From Streptomyces tropicalis (lineage in GTDB: Bacteria; Actinomycetota; Actinomycetes; Streptomycetales; Streptomycetaceae), in contig NZ_JARJBB010000003.1 in the NCBI RefSeq assembly GCF_029269835.1, positions 434,001-498,000 of the forward strand: a stretch of 64,000 nucleotides of DNA. The letters are read 5' to 3'. Shown piece by piece: positions 15,609 to 24,708 of this stretch (position 1 is the stretch's first letter; each line of letters opens with the position of its first letter). The notes under the pieces are model-generated. The model did not search any database, was not told the origin of the DNA, and saw nothing but the letters and a program-made list of their open reading frames with translations. Position numbers and translations under genes: made by a program.

Positions 15609-16760
15609 GTGGCGGACGCTGCAGAGCAGGGCACCCGCAGGGTGCTGGTTGCCGCGGACAAGTTCAAGGGATCACTGACGGCCGTGCAGGTCGCGCAGCA
15701 CGTGACGGCCGGACTGCACCGGGTCGTGCCGGACGTCCCGGTGGAGGCGCTGCCCGTGGCCGACGGCGGCGACGGGACCGTGGACGCGGCGGTCGCGGCC
15801 GGATTCGAACGGCGCGAGGCACGGGTCGCCGGCCCCCTCGGGGACGAGGTGACGGCCGCGTTCGCGCTGCGCGGCGACACCGCGGTCGTGGAGATGGCGG
15901 AGGCCGGCGGGCTGCACCGGCTTCCCGCCGGCGCCCTCGCCCCCCTCACGGCCTGCACGTACGGCAGCGGGGAGCTGCTGCGCGCCGCCCTCGACGCGGG
16001 GGCCCGCACCGTCGTGTTCGGCGTCGGGGGCAGCGCGACCACGGACGGCGGCGCGGGGATGCTGCGCGCGCTCGGGGCGCGGTTCCTCGACGCCCGGGGC
16101 GAGCCCGTCCCGCCCGGCGGAGGCGGACTGGCCCGGCTGCACCGGGCCGACCTGTCCGGGCTCGACCCGCGGCTCGCCGGGGTCGACCTCGTGCTCGCCA
16201 GTGACGTCGACAATCCGCTGACCGGGCCCAGTGGGGCGCCCGCGGTGTACGGGCCGCAGAAGGGCGCCTCGCCGGACGACGTGGCGGCGCTCGACGCGGC
16301 GCTGGCGCACTACGTGAAGGTGCTGGAGGAGGCCGTGGGGGAGCGGGCGGTCCGGCACGCGCTCGCACCGGGCGCCGGGGCCGCGGGCGGCCTCGGGTAC
16401 GGGGCGCTGCTGCTCGGGGCGCGTTTCCGGGCCGGGATCGAGGTCATGCTGGAGGTCCTCGGCTTCGCTCCCGCGCTGGCGCGGGCGTCCCTGGTGATCA
16501 CGGGCGAGGGGTCGCTGGACGAGCAGACGCTGCACGGGAAGGCGCCGGCGGGCGTCGCCGCGGCGGCGAGGGCGGCCGGCAAGGAGGTCGTCGCGGTGTG
16601 CGGGCGGCTGGCCCTCACCCCGGAGCAGCTCGCGGGGGCCGGGATCCGGCGCGCGTACGCGCTGACCGACGCCGAGCCGGACGTCGCGCGGTGCGTGGCG
16701 GAGGCGGGGCGGATCCTGGAGGACGTCGCGGCGGGGATCGCCCGGGACGTCCTGTCCTGA
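15609..16760 (+). CDS. Glycerate kinase (GlxK/GarK family)
   Basis: A 383-aa kinase of the type-1 glycerate 2-kinase family. Signatures: VAADKFKGSLTAVQV at the start, PVADGGDGTVDA, FGVGGSATTDGGAGM and the late GEGSLDEQTLHGKAP loop. It phosphorylates glycerate with ATP and so links glyoxylate to lower glycolysis. The GTG start is preceded by AAGGGGACGCAAG. The gene sits two kilobases from the ethylmalonyl-CoA operon, which produces glyoxylate; a functional link is plausible but not shown. Confidence 0.9.
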   Translation: MADAAEQGTRRVLVAADKFKGSLTAVQVAQHVTAGLHRVVPDVPVEALPVADGGDGTVDAAVAAGFERREARVAGPLGDEVTAAFALRGDTAVVEMAEAGGLHRLPAGALAPLTACTYGSGELLRAALDAGARTVVFGVGGSATTDGGAGMLRALGARFLDARGEPVPPGGGGLARLHRADLSGLDPRLAGVDLVLASDVDNPLTGPSGAPAVYGPQKGASPDDVAALDAALAHYVKVLEEAVGERAVRHALAPGAGAAGGLGYGALLLGARFRAGIEVMLEVLGFAPALARASLVITGEGSLDEQTLHGKAPAGVAAAARAAGKEVVAVCGRLALTPEQLAGAGIRRAYALTDAEPDVARCVAEAGRILEDVAAGIARDVLS

Positions 16761-16874
16761 CGGGACGGCCCCCGCCGAGACCCCGCCCCGGACCCCCGGG
16801 ACGTGCCGCCCCCCCCGTAGCCGGCCGGGCCTCGCCCCGGACCCTGCGCGGGGACCCCGCGTGCCGCACGCCGA

Positions 16875-16915
16875 AAGGGGTGGGCCCCGGACCACTGGTC
16901 CGGGGCCCACCCCTT
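16875..16915. terminator. Bidirectional terminator, 19-bp perfect stem
   Basis: The arms 16875-16893 and 16897-16915 are perfectly complementary with an ACT loop. The element begins AAGGGG and ends CCCCTT, so each strand finishes with a short U-run. It sits between the convergent glycerate kinase and pssA genes. Confidence 0.9.
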
Positions 16916-16940
16916 GTCACTCCGGTGCGCGTCCCACGCG

Positions 16941-17798
16941 CTACGGCAGCTGCGCTGCCCTCGCCTCGCGGCGGTTGTCGCGGAAGTTGTTCACCCGGCG
17001 GGCGGTGGCGAACAGCGGGATCACCGCGCCCATGACCAGCTGGAGGGCGCAGCCGGTCTGGAGGAGCAGCTGGCCGCTGGGGGCGTCGAAGGCCCAGGCA
17101 GCCAGGAGGCCCATCGACAGGACGATCCAGGACAGCATCGCCACGGCGAGGCGGCCGCGCGGCTTCGGGTACTCGACGCGGCTCACCATCAGCCACGCGA
17201 TGCCCAGGATCGCCAGGAGCGTCGCCACGAAGGGGAGCTCCAGCAGGACGATGGAGACCACCGTCAGCGCGCCGAACGGCGAGGGCATGCCCTGGAACAT
17301 GCCGTCCTTCATCGTCACGCAGCTGAAGCGGGCGAGTCTGAGCACCACGGCCAGCAGGACGACGATGGCGCCCAGCGCGGCGACCCGCTGGTGGGCGTCG
17401 TCGGCGACCATGCCGTAGACGAGGACGAAGTACGCCGGAGCCAGGCCGAAGCTGATCAGGTCGGACAGGTTGTCCAGCTCGGCGCCCATCGGCGACGAGC
17501 GCAGCTTGCGGGCCACCAGGCCGTCGCACAGGTCGAAGACCGCCGCGCACAGCATCAGGATGACCGCCGTGGCGGCGCTGTGCCGGGCCATGCCCGTCGA
17601 CTCGTCGTTGCCGGTCAGGTGCGGGATCAGGATGCCGGTGGTGGTGAAGTACACCGCCATGAACCCGCAGGTGGCGTTGCCGAGGGTGAGGGTGTCCGCT
17701 ATCGACAGGCGGAGCGAGAGGGGCATCTCCTCCTCGCCGTCGCCCTCGTCGGCCTCGGGCACCCAGCCGGCCTGTGTGTCGGGATCAATCACGGTCAA
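16941..17798 (-). CDS. pssA: CDP-diacylglycerol-serine O-phosphatidyltransferase
   Basis: A 285-aa membrane enzyme that makes phosphatidylserine from CDP-diacylglycerol and serine. The CDP-alcohol phosphatidyltransferase motif DGx2ARx8Gx3Dx3D is complete: it starts at CDGLVARKL and ends at ELDNLSDL. About eight hydrophobic segments follow an acidic, soluble N-terminus. The gene overlaps the end of psd by 14 bases and is downstream of it, so the two form the phosphatidylethanolamine operon. Confidence 0.93.
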   Translation of the reverse strand: MTVIDPDTQAGWVPEADEGDGEEEMPLSLRLSIADTLTLGNATCGFMAVYFTTTGILIPHLTGNDESTGMARHSAATAVILMLCAAVFDLCDGLVARKLRSSPMGAELDNLSDLISFGLAPAYFVLVYGMVADDAHQRVAALGAIVVLLAVVLRLARFSCVTMKDGMFQGMPSPFGALTVVSIVLLELPFVATLLAILGIAWLMVSRVEYPKPRGRLAVAMLSWIVLSMGLLAAWAFDAPSGQLLLQTGCALQLVMGAVIPLFATARRVNNFRDNRREARAAQLP

Positions 17799-18441
17799 TG
17801 CGAGTCACCCCAGCCGTGGTCTTCTGGCCGACCTCCACCGCGACCTCGACGTCGGCGGGGAGGTAGATGTCGACGCGGGAGCCGAACCGGATGAGGCCGA
17901 TGCGGTCGCCCTGCTCGACCTTCGTGCCGCGGGGGATGTAGGGCACGATGCGGCGGGCGACGGCTCCGGCGATCTGGACCATCTCGATGTCGCCGAGTTC
18001 GGTGTCGAAGTGCCAGACGACGCGCTCGTTGTTCTCGCTCTCCTTGTTGAACGCCGGGACGAAGCCGCCGGGGATGTGTTCGACGGAGGTGACGGTGCCG
18101 GCGAGGGGAGCGCGGTTGACGTGGACGTTGAGCGGGCTCATGAAGATCGCGACGCGGGTGCGGCCGTCCTTCCAGGGCATGATGCTCTGGACCACGCCGT
18201 CGGCGGGGGAGATGATCCGGCCGGGGGCGATCTCGCGCTCGGGGTCGCGGAAGAACCACAGCATCCCCGCCGCGAGCGCGGTGGCGGGGAGGGCCACGGC
18301 CTTGGCTGCGCCCGAGCGGCGGGCGCGGGCCAGGCTGAGGGCTGCGGTGGCGACGGTCGGAAGAAGCCACGGCGATGCTCCGCGCGCGAGGCGTACGCCG
18401 ACTCGGCTGTCGCGTGGTGCAGAGGTTTGGCTGTGGGGCAT
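17785..18441 (-). CDS. psd: Phosphatidylserine decarboxylase, short actinobacterial type
   Basis: A 218-aa proenzyme. Self-cleavage before the serine of FGSRVD would create the pyruvoyl group; longer enzymes have LGST there. ISPADGVVQS and the MSPLNVHVNRAP metal/active loop are typical. One hydrophobic segment near residues 48-62 anchors it. ATG 18441 has GAAGG upstream. The gene starts the psd-pssA operon. Confidence 0.93.
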   Translation of the reverse strand: MPHSQTSAPRDSRVGVRLARGASPWLLPTVATAALSLARARRSGAAKAVALPATALAAGMLWFFRDPEREIAPGRIISPADGVVQSIMPWKDGRTRVAIFMSPLNVHVNRAPLAGTVTSVEHIPGGFVPAFNKESENNERVVWHFDTELGDIEMVQIAGAVARRIVPYIPRGTKVEQGDRIGLIRFGSRVDIYLPADVEVAVEVGQKTTAGVTRIDRD

Positions 18442-18567
18442 GGATGACCTTCGTAGCGGATGATGCCGCGCTCTCGACGGGGGACGGCGGCTTTCCGGCG
18501 ATCGTAGCGGTTCAGGGCCGTAACTGGGTAAGCCGAGCAGCCGAGTCGGCTGCCGACGGTCCATGAC

Positions 18568-18600
18568 GGGGTGTGATCTTCTTCTCGAAGAAAACACCCC
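18568..18600 (-). terminator. Stem-loop at the end of the ethylmalonyl-CoA operon
   Basis: GGGGTGT (18568-18574) pairs with ACACCCC (18594-18600), with an inner TCTTC/GAAGA helix. It lies 12 bases past the acyl-CoA dehydrogenase stop in that gene's direction. A U-run is absent outside the stem. Between it and psd (18442-18567) must lie the psd promoter. Confidence 0.65.
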
Positions 18601-18612
18601 GTACCCGGACAA

Positions 18613-19818
18613 TCAGCTCTGGACCCGATACTCTTCGAGCAGCCTGCGGCCGATGATCATTTTCTGGATCTCGGCGGTACCTTCACCGATGAGCAGCATC
18701 GGCGCCTCGCGGTAGAGACGCTCGATCTCGTACTCCTTGGAGAAGCCGTACCCGCCGTGGATCCGGAAGGCGTCCTCCACGACCTCCTTGCAGTACTCGG
18801 AGGCGAGGTACTTGGCCATCCCCGCCTCGAGGTCGTTGCGCTGCCCGGAGTCCTTCTTGCGGGCGGCGTTCACCATCATCGCATGCGCGGCCTCGACCTT
18901 GGTGGCCATCTCCGCCAGCTTGAACTGCACGGCTTGGTGCTGGGCGATCGGCTTGCCGAAGGTGTGGCGCTGCTGGGCGTACCCGACACCGAGCTCGAAG
19001 GCGCGCTGCGCGACACCGCAGCCACGGGCCGCGACGTTCACACGGCCCACCTCGACACCGTCCATCATCTGGTAGAAGCCGCGGCCGGTGACACCGCCGA
19101 GCACCCGGTCGGCCGGGACGCGCAGCCCGTCCATGATGAGCTCGGTGGTGTCGACGCCCTTGTAGCCCATCTTCTCGATCTTGCCGGGGATGGTGAGCCC
19201 CGGCCGGACCTCGCCGAAACCGGGCTCCTTCTCCACCAGGAAGGTCGTCATGGACTTGTGCGGCGCGGTGCCCTCGGGGTGACCTTCGTCACTGCGGACC
19301 AGGACGGCCACCAGGGACGAGGTGCCGCCGTTGGTCAGCCACATCTTCTGGCCGGTGAGGACGTACTCGTCGCCGTCCTTCACCGCCTTCGAGGAGATCG
19401 CCGACACGTCGGAGCCGAGGGCCGGCTCCGACATCGAGAAGGCGCCCCGGATGTCACCGGCCGCCATCCTCGGCAGGAAGTGGTCCCTCTGCTCCTGCGT
19501 GCCGTGCTGCTTGAGCATGTACGCCACGATGAAGTGCGTGTTGATGATGCCGGACACCGACATCCAGCCGCGGGCGATCTCCTCCACGCACAGGGCGTAG
19601 GTGAGGAGCGACTCGCCCAGGCCCCCGTACTCCTCGGGGATCATCAGGCCGAACAGGCCCAGTTCCTTCAGCCCGTCGACGATCGCCTGCGGGTACTCGT
19701 CGCGGTGCTCCAGCCCGGTCGCGACCGGGATGATCTCCTTGTCCACGAAGTCGCGGACGGTGGAGACGATCTCCCGCTGCACGTCCGTGAGGCCGTGGGT
19801 CTCGGCGAGACGGCTCAT
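18613..19818 (-). CDS. Acyl-CoA dehydrogenase, probable methylsuccinyl-CoA dehydrogenase
   Basis: A 401-aa FAD enzyme with the full acyl-CoA dehydrogenase layout: helical N-terminus, the FAD loop FSMSEPALGSDVSAISS with MWLTNGG, and the C-terminal RIHGGYGFSKEYEIERLYRE, in which the later Glu region supplies the base. As last gene of the ccr-meaA operon it is the best candidate for oxidising (2S)-methylsuccinyl-CoA to mesaconyl-CoA. It is shorter than the roughly 550-aa Rhodobacter enzyme, so the assignment rests on context. It begins one base after the MaoC gene stop. Confidence 0.85.
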   Translation of the reverse strand: MSRLAETHGLTDVQREIVSTVRDFVDKEIIPVATGLEHRDEYPQAIVDGLKELGLFGLMIPEEYGGLGESLLTYALCVEEIARGWMSVSGIINTHFIVAYMLKQHGTQEQRDHFLPRMAAGDIRGAFSMSEPALGSDVSAISSKAVKDGDEYVLTGQKMWLTNGGTSSLVAVLVRSDEGHPEGTAPHKSMTTFLVEKEPGFGEVRPGLTIPGKIEKMGYKGVDTTELIMDGLRVPADRVLGGVTGRGFYQMMDGVEVGRVNVAARGCGVAQRAFELGVGYAQQRHTFGKPIAQHQAVQFKLAEMATKVEAAHAMMVNAARKKDSGQRNDLEAGMAKYLASEYCKEVVEDAFRIHGGYGFSKEYEIERLYREAPMLLIGEGTAEIQKMIIGRRLLEEYRVQS

Positions 19819-20331
19819 CTACTTCTCCTGTGCCTTCGGCTCGGGGCGGCCCGGCTGCTCGCCGCCGCGCTCCTTGATGTACGTCTCGGTGGGCACCATC
19901 ACCTTGCGGCGGAAGACGCACACCAGCGTGCCGTCCTGCTTGTAGCCCTTGGTCTCGACGTGGACGATGCCGCGGTCGTTCTTCGACTTCGACGGCCACT
20001 TGTCGAGGACGGTCGTCTCGCCGTAGATCGTGTCGCCGTGGAAGGTCGGCGCCACGTGCTTGAGCGACTCGATCTCCAGGTTGGCGATCGCCTTGCCGGA
20101 GACGTCCGGGACCGACATGCCGAGCAGCAGGGAGTAGATGTAGTTCCCGACGACGACGTTCTTGCCGAAGTCCGTCGTCCTCTCCGCATAGTTGGTGTCC
20201 ATGTGGAGCGGGTGGTGGTTCATGGTGAGGAGGCAGAACAGGTGGTCGTCGTACTCCGTGACCGTCTTGCCGGGCCAGTGCTTGTACGTCGCCCCGACCT
20301 CGAACTCCTCGTAGGTGCGTCCGAACTGCAT
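19819..20331 (-). CDS. MaoC-type hydratase, probable mesaconyl-CoA hydratase
   Basis: A 170-aa single hot-dog domain. The hydratase-2 motif is seen in MNHHPLHMDTNYAE with the catalytic Asp/His pair and GNYIYSLLLGM after it. In the ethylmalonyl-CoA pathway a MaoC enzyme adds water to mesaconyl-CoA to give methylmalyl-CoA. The Rhodobacter enzyme is about twice this length, so this may be a minimal form acting as a multimer. The start is four bases after the lyase stop. Confidence 0.85.
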   Translation of the reverse strand: MQFGRTYEEFEVGATYKHWPGKTVTEYDDHLFCLLTMNHHPLHMDTNYAERTTDFGKNVVVGNYIYSLLLGMSVPDVSGKAIANLEIESLKHVAPTFHGDTIYGETTVLDKWPSKSKNDRGIVHVETKGYKQDGTLVCVFRRKVMVPTETYIKERGGEQPGRPEPKAQEK

Positions 20332-20335
20332 CGCC

Positions 20336-21301
20336 TCAGGCCTCCGGGATCTCGAACTTCGACGTGCGCTGCATGCCGGCGGCACGGCCCTTGCCGGAGA
20401 CGACCAGGGCCATCTTGCGGCTGGCCTCGTCGATCATCTCGTCGCCGAGCATCGCGGAGCCCTTCTTGCCGCCCGCCTCGGACGTGTAGTAGTCGTACGC
20501 GTCCAGGATCAGCTCGGCGTGGTCGTAGTCCTCCTGGGAGGGCGAGAAGATCTCGTTGGACGCCTCGACCTGGCCCGGGTGCAGCACCCACTTGCCGTCG
20601 AAGCCCAGGGCGGCGGCGCGCTGCGCGACCTCGCGGTAGCCCTCGACGTTGCGGATCTGCAGGTAGGGGCCGTCGATCGCCTGGAGGTTGTTGGCGCGGG
20701 CCGCCATCAGGATCTTCATCAGGATGTAGTGGTAGGCGTCCGCCGGGTAGCCGGGCGGCTGCTCGCCCACGACGAGGGACTTCATGTTGATCGACGCCAT
20801 GAAGTCGGCCGGGCCGAAGATGATCGTCTCGACGCGCGGGGAGGCCTGCGCGATCTCGTTGACGTTGTTCAGGCCCTGCGCGTTCTCGATCTGCGCCTCG
20901 ATGCCGATCTTGCCGACCTCGAAGCCCATGGTCTTCTCGATCTGGGTCAGCAGCAGGTCCAGGGCGACGACCTGCTGGGCCGTCTGCACCTTCGGCAGCA
21001 TGATGCAGTCGAGGTTCGGGCCCGCGCCCTCGACCACGGTCACGACGTCGCGGTACGTCCACTCGGTCGTCCAGTCGTTGACCCGCACGACCCGCGTCTT
21101 ACCGGTCCAGTCGCCCTCGTTGAGGAACTTGACGATCGTGTGCCGCGCCTCGGGCTTGGCGAGCGGCGCGCACGCGTCCTCCAGGTCGAGGAAGACCTGG
21201 TCGGCGGGGAGGCCCTGGGCCTTCTCCAGGAAGCGGGGGTTCGAGCCCGGAACGGCCAGGCAGGAGCGCCGCGGGCGAAGGCGGTTGACAGGGGTCGTCA
21301 T
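20336..21301 (-). CDS. CitE-like (methyl)malyl-CoA lyase
   Basis: A 321-aa HpcH/HpaI aldolase-fold protein. Motifs: RSCLAVPGSNPRFLEKA, DQVFLDLEDACAP (metal and substrate acids), RVNDWTTEW and IEAQIENAQGL, followed by IIFGPADFMASI. It would cleave methylmalyl-CoA to glyoxylate and propionyl-CoA. The ATG overlaps the meaA stop (ATGA). This is the step that releases the glyoxylate which glycerate kinase at 15609 may help to consume. Confidence 0.87.
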   Translation of the reverse strand: MTTPVNRLRPRRSCLAVPGSNPRFLEKAQGLPADQVFLDLEDACAPLAKPEARHTIVKFLNEGDWTGKTRVVRVNDWTTEWTYRDVVTVVEGAGPNLDCIMLPKVQTAQQVVALDLLLTQIEKTMGFEVGKIGIEAQIENAQGLNNVNEIAQASPRVETIIFGPADFMASINMKSLVVGEQPPGYPADAYHYILMKILMAARANNLQAIDGPYLQIRNVEGYREVAQRAAALGFDGKWVLHPGQVEASNEIFSPSQEDYDHAELILDAYDYYTSEAGGKKGSAMLGDEMIDEASRKMALVVSGKGRAAGMQRTSKFEIPEA

Positions 21302-23346
21302 GCGGGGACCTCCAGGGGGTCGAGCTTGTTCGCTTTCCGGATCTCGTCGACGATACGGCCGATGATCCCGGTGATGTCGAAGTCCTTCGGGGTGAAGACC
21401 GCGGCCACTCCCGCGGCCCTGAGCTGGTCGGCGTCCGCGTTCGGGATGATCCCGCCCGCGATCACCGGGATGTCGGCCGCGCCGGCCCCGCGCAGCCGCT
21501 CCAGCACGTCCGGCACCAGCTGGGCGTGCGAGCCGGAGAGGATGGACAGGCCGACCGCGTGCACGTCCTCGGCGAGGGCCGCGTCGACGATCTGCTCCGG
21601 CGTGAGCCGGATGCCCTGGTAGACCACCTCGAACCCGGCGTCGCGGGCCCGGACGGCGATCTGCTCGGCGCCGTTGGAGTGGCCGTCCAGGCCGGGCTTG
21701 CCGACCAGGAAGCGGAGCTTGCCGACGCCGAGCTCCCGGGCGGTGGCGTCCACCCGGCGGCGGACCTCCGCCAGCGCGGTGCCCTCCTCGGCGGCGACGG
21801 CCACCGGGGCGGACGACACGCCGGTCGGCGCCCGGAACTCGCCGAACACCTCGCGCAGGGCCCCGGCCCACTCGCCGGTGGTGACGCCGGCGCGGGCGCA
21901 CTCCAGGGTGGCCTCCATGAGGTTGCCGGTGCCCTTGGCGGCCTCTTTCAGGCGCTCCAGCGCCTTGCAGGGGCGCGGGTGGTTGAAGGGCGGCTGGTAG
22001 CGGGTGTCGCGCCAGTGCTGGAGGGACTCGACGACACGGGCCTCGACGGCCGGGTCGACCGTCTGGATCGCGGTGTCCAGGTCCGCGGTCAGCGGGTTCG
22101 GTTCGGTGCCCTCGAAGGCGTTCACGCCGACGATCTTCTCCCGGCCGGACTCGATGCGGGCCCGGCGCTCGGCGTGCGAGGCGACGAGCTGCGACTTGAG
22201 GTAGCCGGACTCGACGGCCGCCATCGCGCCGCCCATCTCCTGGATGCGCTCCATCTCGGCGAGCGAGGCCCGCACGAGCTCGTCCACCTTCGCCTCGACG
22301 ACCTTCGAGCCCTCGAAGAGGTCGTCGTACTCCAGCAGGTCGCTCTCGTAGGCGAGCACCTGCTGGATGCGCAGGGACCACTGCTGGTCCCAGGGGCGGG
22401 GCAGGCCGAGCGCCTCGTTCCAGGCGGGCAGCTGCACGGCCCGGGCGCGGGCGTCCTTGGAGAGGGTGACGGCCAGCATCTCCAGCACGATGCGCTGGAC
22501 GTTGTTCTCCGGCTGCGCCTCGGTCAGACCGAGGGAGTTGACCTGGACGCCGTAGCGGAAGCGGCGGTGCTTGGGGTTCTCGATGCCGTACCGCTCCCGG
22601 GTGACCTGGTCCCAGATGCGGCCGAAGGCGCGCATCTTGCACATCTCCTCGACGAAGCGGACGCCCGCGTTGACGAAGAAGGAGATGCGGCCGACCACGT
22701 CGCCCATGCGCTCCTGCGGCACCTGGCCGCTGTCGCGCACGGCGTCGAGCACGGCGATCGCGGTGGACATGGCGTACGCGATCTCCTGCACCGGCGTGGC
22801 CCCGGCCTCCTGCAGGTGGTAGCTGCAGATGTTGATCGGGTTCCACTTCGGGAGGTGGGAGACCGTGTACGCGATCATGTCCGTCGTCAGGCGGAGCGAG
22901 GGCCCCGGCGGGAACACGTGGGTGCCCCGCGACAGGTACTCCTTGACGATGTCGTTCTGGGTCGTGCCCTGGAGCTTGGTGACGTCCGCGCCCTGCTCCT
23001 CGGCGACGACCTGGTAGAGCGCCAGCAGCCACATGGCCGTGGCGTTGATCGTCATCGAGGTGTTCATCTGCTCCAGGGGGATGTCCTGGAACAGCCGGCG
23101 CATGTCGCCCAGGTGGGCGACGGGCACGCCGACCCGGCCGACCTCGCCGCGGGCGAGGATGTGGTCGGAGTCGTATCCGGTCTGGGTCGGCAGGTCGAAC
23201 GCCACCGACAGTCCGGTCTGGCCCTTGGCGAGGTTGCGCCGGTACAGCTCGTTGGACGCCTCGGCCGTGGAGTGGCCGGCGTACGTGCGCATGAGCCACG
23301 GCCGGTCCTTCTCCCGCCTCGCCTCGGCAGGCTGACGCTCAGTCAT
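21298..23346 (-). CDS. meaA: Ethylmalonyl-CoA mutase, B12-dependent
   Basis: A 682-aa coenzyme-B12 mutase converting ethylmalonyl-CoA to methylsuccinyl-CoA. The N-terminal catalytic barrel holds AFDLPTQTGYDSD and the INICSYHLQEAGATPVQE stretch. The C-terminal cobalamin domain holds the DxHxxG motif (GLDGHSNGAEQ) and GLSILSGSH. Both domains are in one chain, as in MeaA. It starts 18 bases after ccr, and its stop overlaps the lyase start. Confidence 0.94.
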   Translation of the reverse strand: MTERQPAEARREKDRPWLMRTYAGHSTAEASNELYRRNLAKGQTGLSVAFDLPTQTGYDSDHILARGEVGRVGVPVAHLGDMRRLFQDIPLEQMNTSMTINATAMWLLALYQVVAEEQGADVTKLQGTTQNDIVKEYLSRGTHVFPPGPSLRLTTDMIAYTVSHLPKWNPINICSYHLQEAGATPVQEIAYAMSTAIAVLDAVRDSGQVPQERMGDVVGRISFFVNAGVRFVEEMCKMRAFGRIWDQVTRERYGIENPKHRRFRYGVQVNSLGLTEAQPENNVQRIVLEMLAVTLSKDARARAVQLPAWNEALGLPRPWDQQWSLRIQQVLAYESDLLEYDDLFEGSKVVEAKVDELVRASLAEMERIQEMGGAMAAVESGYLKSQLVASHAERRARIESGREKIVGVNAFEGTEPNPLTADLDTAIQTVDPAVEARVVESLQHWRDTRYQPPFNHPRPCKALERLKEAAKGTGNLMEATLECARAGVTTGEWAGALREVFGEFRAPTGVSSAPVAVAAEEGTALAEVRRRVDATARELGVGKLRFLVGKPGLDGHSNGAEQIAVRARDAGFEVVYQGIRLTPEQIVDAALAEDVHAVGLSILSGSHAQLVPDVLERLRGAGAADIPVIAGGIIPNADADQLRAAGVAAVFTPKDFDITGIIGRIVDEIRKANKLDPLEVPA

Positions 23347-23364
23347 CTATGGCCTCCGCCGCAC

Positions 23365-24708
23365 TCAGATGTTCCGGAAGCGGTTGATGGCGTCGAGGTG
23401 CTTGGCGCGCATCTCGTGGTCGCGCACGCCCAGGCCCTCCTCGGGGGCCAGGCACAGCACGCCGACCTTGCCCTGGTGGACGTTGCGGTGGACGTCGTGG
23501 GCGGCCTGCCCGGTGTCCTCCAGGGAGTACACCTTGGACAGGGTGGGGTGGATCTTGCCCTTGGCGATGAGGCGGTTCGCCTCCCAGGCCTCGCGGTAGT
23601 TGGCGAAGTGCGAGCCGATGATGCGCTTCAGGGACATCCACAGGTACCGGTTGTCGTACTCGTGCATGTAGCCCGAGGTGGAGGCGCAGGTGGTGATGGT
23701 GCCGCCCTTGCGGGTGACGTAGACGCTCGCGCCGAAGGTCTCGCGACCGGGGTGCTCGAAGACGATGTCGATGTCCTCGCCGCCGGTGAGTTCGCGGATG
23801 CGCTTGCCGAAGCGCTTCCACTCCTTCGGGTCCTGGGTCCGCTCGTCCTTCCAGAACTTGTAGCCCTCGGCGTTGCGGTCGATGACCGCCTCGGCGCCCA
23901 TGGAGCGGCAGATGTCCGCCTTCTCGGGGCTGGAGACGACGCAGATCGGGTTGGCGCCGCCGGCCAGCGCGAACTGCGTGGCGTAGGAGCCGAGGCCGCC
24001 GCTGGCGCCCCAGATGAGGACGTTGTCGCCCTGCTTCATGCCGGCGCCGTTGCGGGAGACCAGCTGGCGGTAGGCGGTGGAGTTGACCAGGCCCGGGGCG
24101 GCGGCCTCCTCCCAGCTGAGGTGGTCCGGCTTGGGCATCAGCTGGTTGGACTTCACCAGCGCGATCTCGGCGAGGCCGCCGAAGTTGGTCTCGAAGCCCC
24201 AGATGCGCTGCTCGGGGTCGAGCATCGTGTCGTTGTGGCCGTCCGAGGACTCCAGCTCGACGGACAGGCAGTGCGCGACGACCTCGTCGCCCGGCTGCCA
24301 GGCGTTCACGCCCGGGCCGGTGCGCAGGACGACGCCGGCCAGGTCGGAGCCGATGATGTGGTACGGCAGGTCGTGGCGCTTGGCCAGCTCGTTGGTGCGG
24401 CCGTAGCGCTCCAGGAAGCCGAACGTCGACAGGGGCTCGAAGATCGAGGTCCACACGGAGTTGTAGTTGACCGAGGAGGCCATGACGGCCACCAGGGCCT
24501 CGCCCGGGCCCAGCTCGGGCAGCGGCACGTCGTCCAGGTGGAGCGACTTGCGCGGGTCCTTGTCGCGGGTGGGCATCCCCGCGAACATCTCCGTCTCGTC
24601 CTTGTGCACGGTCATCGCGCGGTACGACTCGGGGAGCGGCAGGGCGGCGATGTCGGCGGACGTGGCGTCCGCGGACTGGATCGCGTCCAGGATGTCCTTC
24701 ACGGTCAC
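23365..24708 (-). CDS. ccr: Crotonyl-CoA carboxylase/reductase
   Basis: A 447-aa zinc-free MDR-superfamily enzyme that turns crotonyl-CoA, CO2 and NADPH into ethylmalonyl-CoA. Recognised by SSVNYNSVWTSIFEP, GSDLAGVVLRTGPGVN, the NADPH loop IWGASGGLGSYATQ, and CVVSSPEKADICR, plus AFxx-type GRTNELAKRHDLPYHIIG in the substrate area. GTG 24708 is chosen because GGAGG lies seven bases upstream and gives the usual length. It is the first gene of the operon. Its product also supplies ethylmalonyl-CoA for polyketides. Confidence 0.95.
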   Translation of the reverse strand: MTVKDILDAIQSADATSADIAALPLPESYRAMTVHKDETEMFAGMPTRDKDPRKSLHLDDVPLPELGPGEALVAVMASSVNYNSVWTSIFEPLSTFGFLERYGRTNELAKRHDLPYHIIGSDLAGVVLRTGPGVNAWQPGDEVVAHCLSVELESSDGHNDTMLDPEQRIWGFETNFGGLAEIALVKSNQLMPKPDHLSWEEAAAPGLVNSTAYRQLVSRNGAGMKQGDNVLIWGASGGLGSYATQFALAGGANPICVVSSPEKADICRSMGAEAVIDRNAEGYKFWKDERTQDPKEWKRFGKRIRELTGGEDIDIVFEHPGRETFGASVYVTRKGGTITTCASTSGYMHEYDNRYLWMSLKRIIGSHFANYREAWEANRLIAKGKIHPTLSKVYSLEDTGQAAHDVHRNVHQGKVGVLCLAPEEGLGVRDHEMRAKHLDAINRFRNI

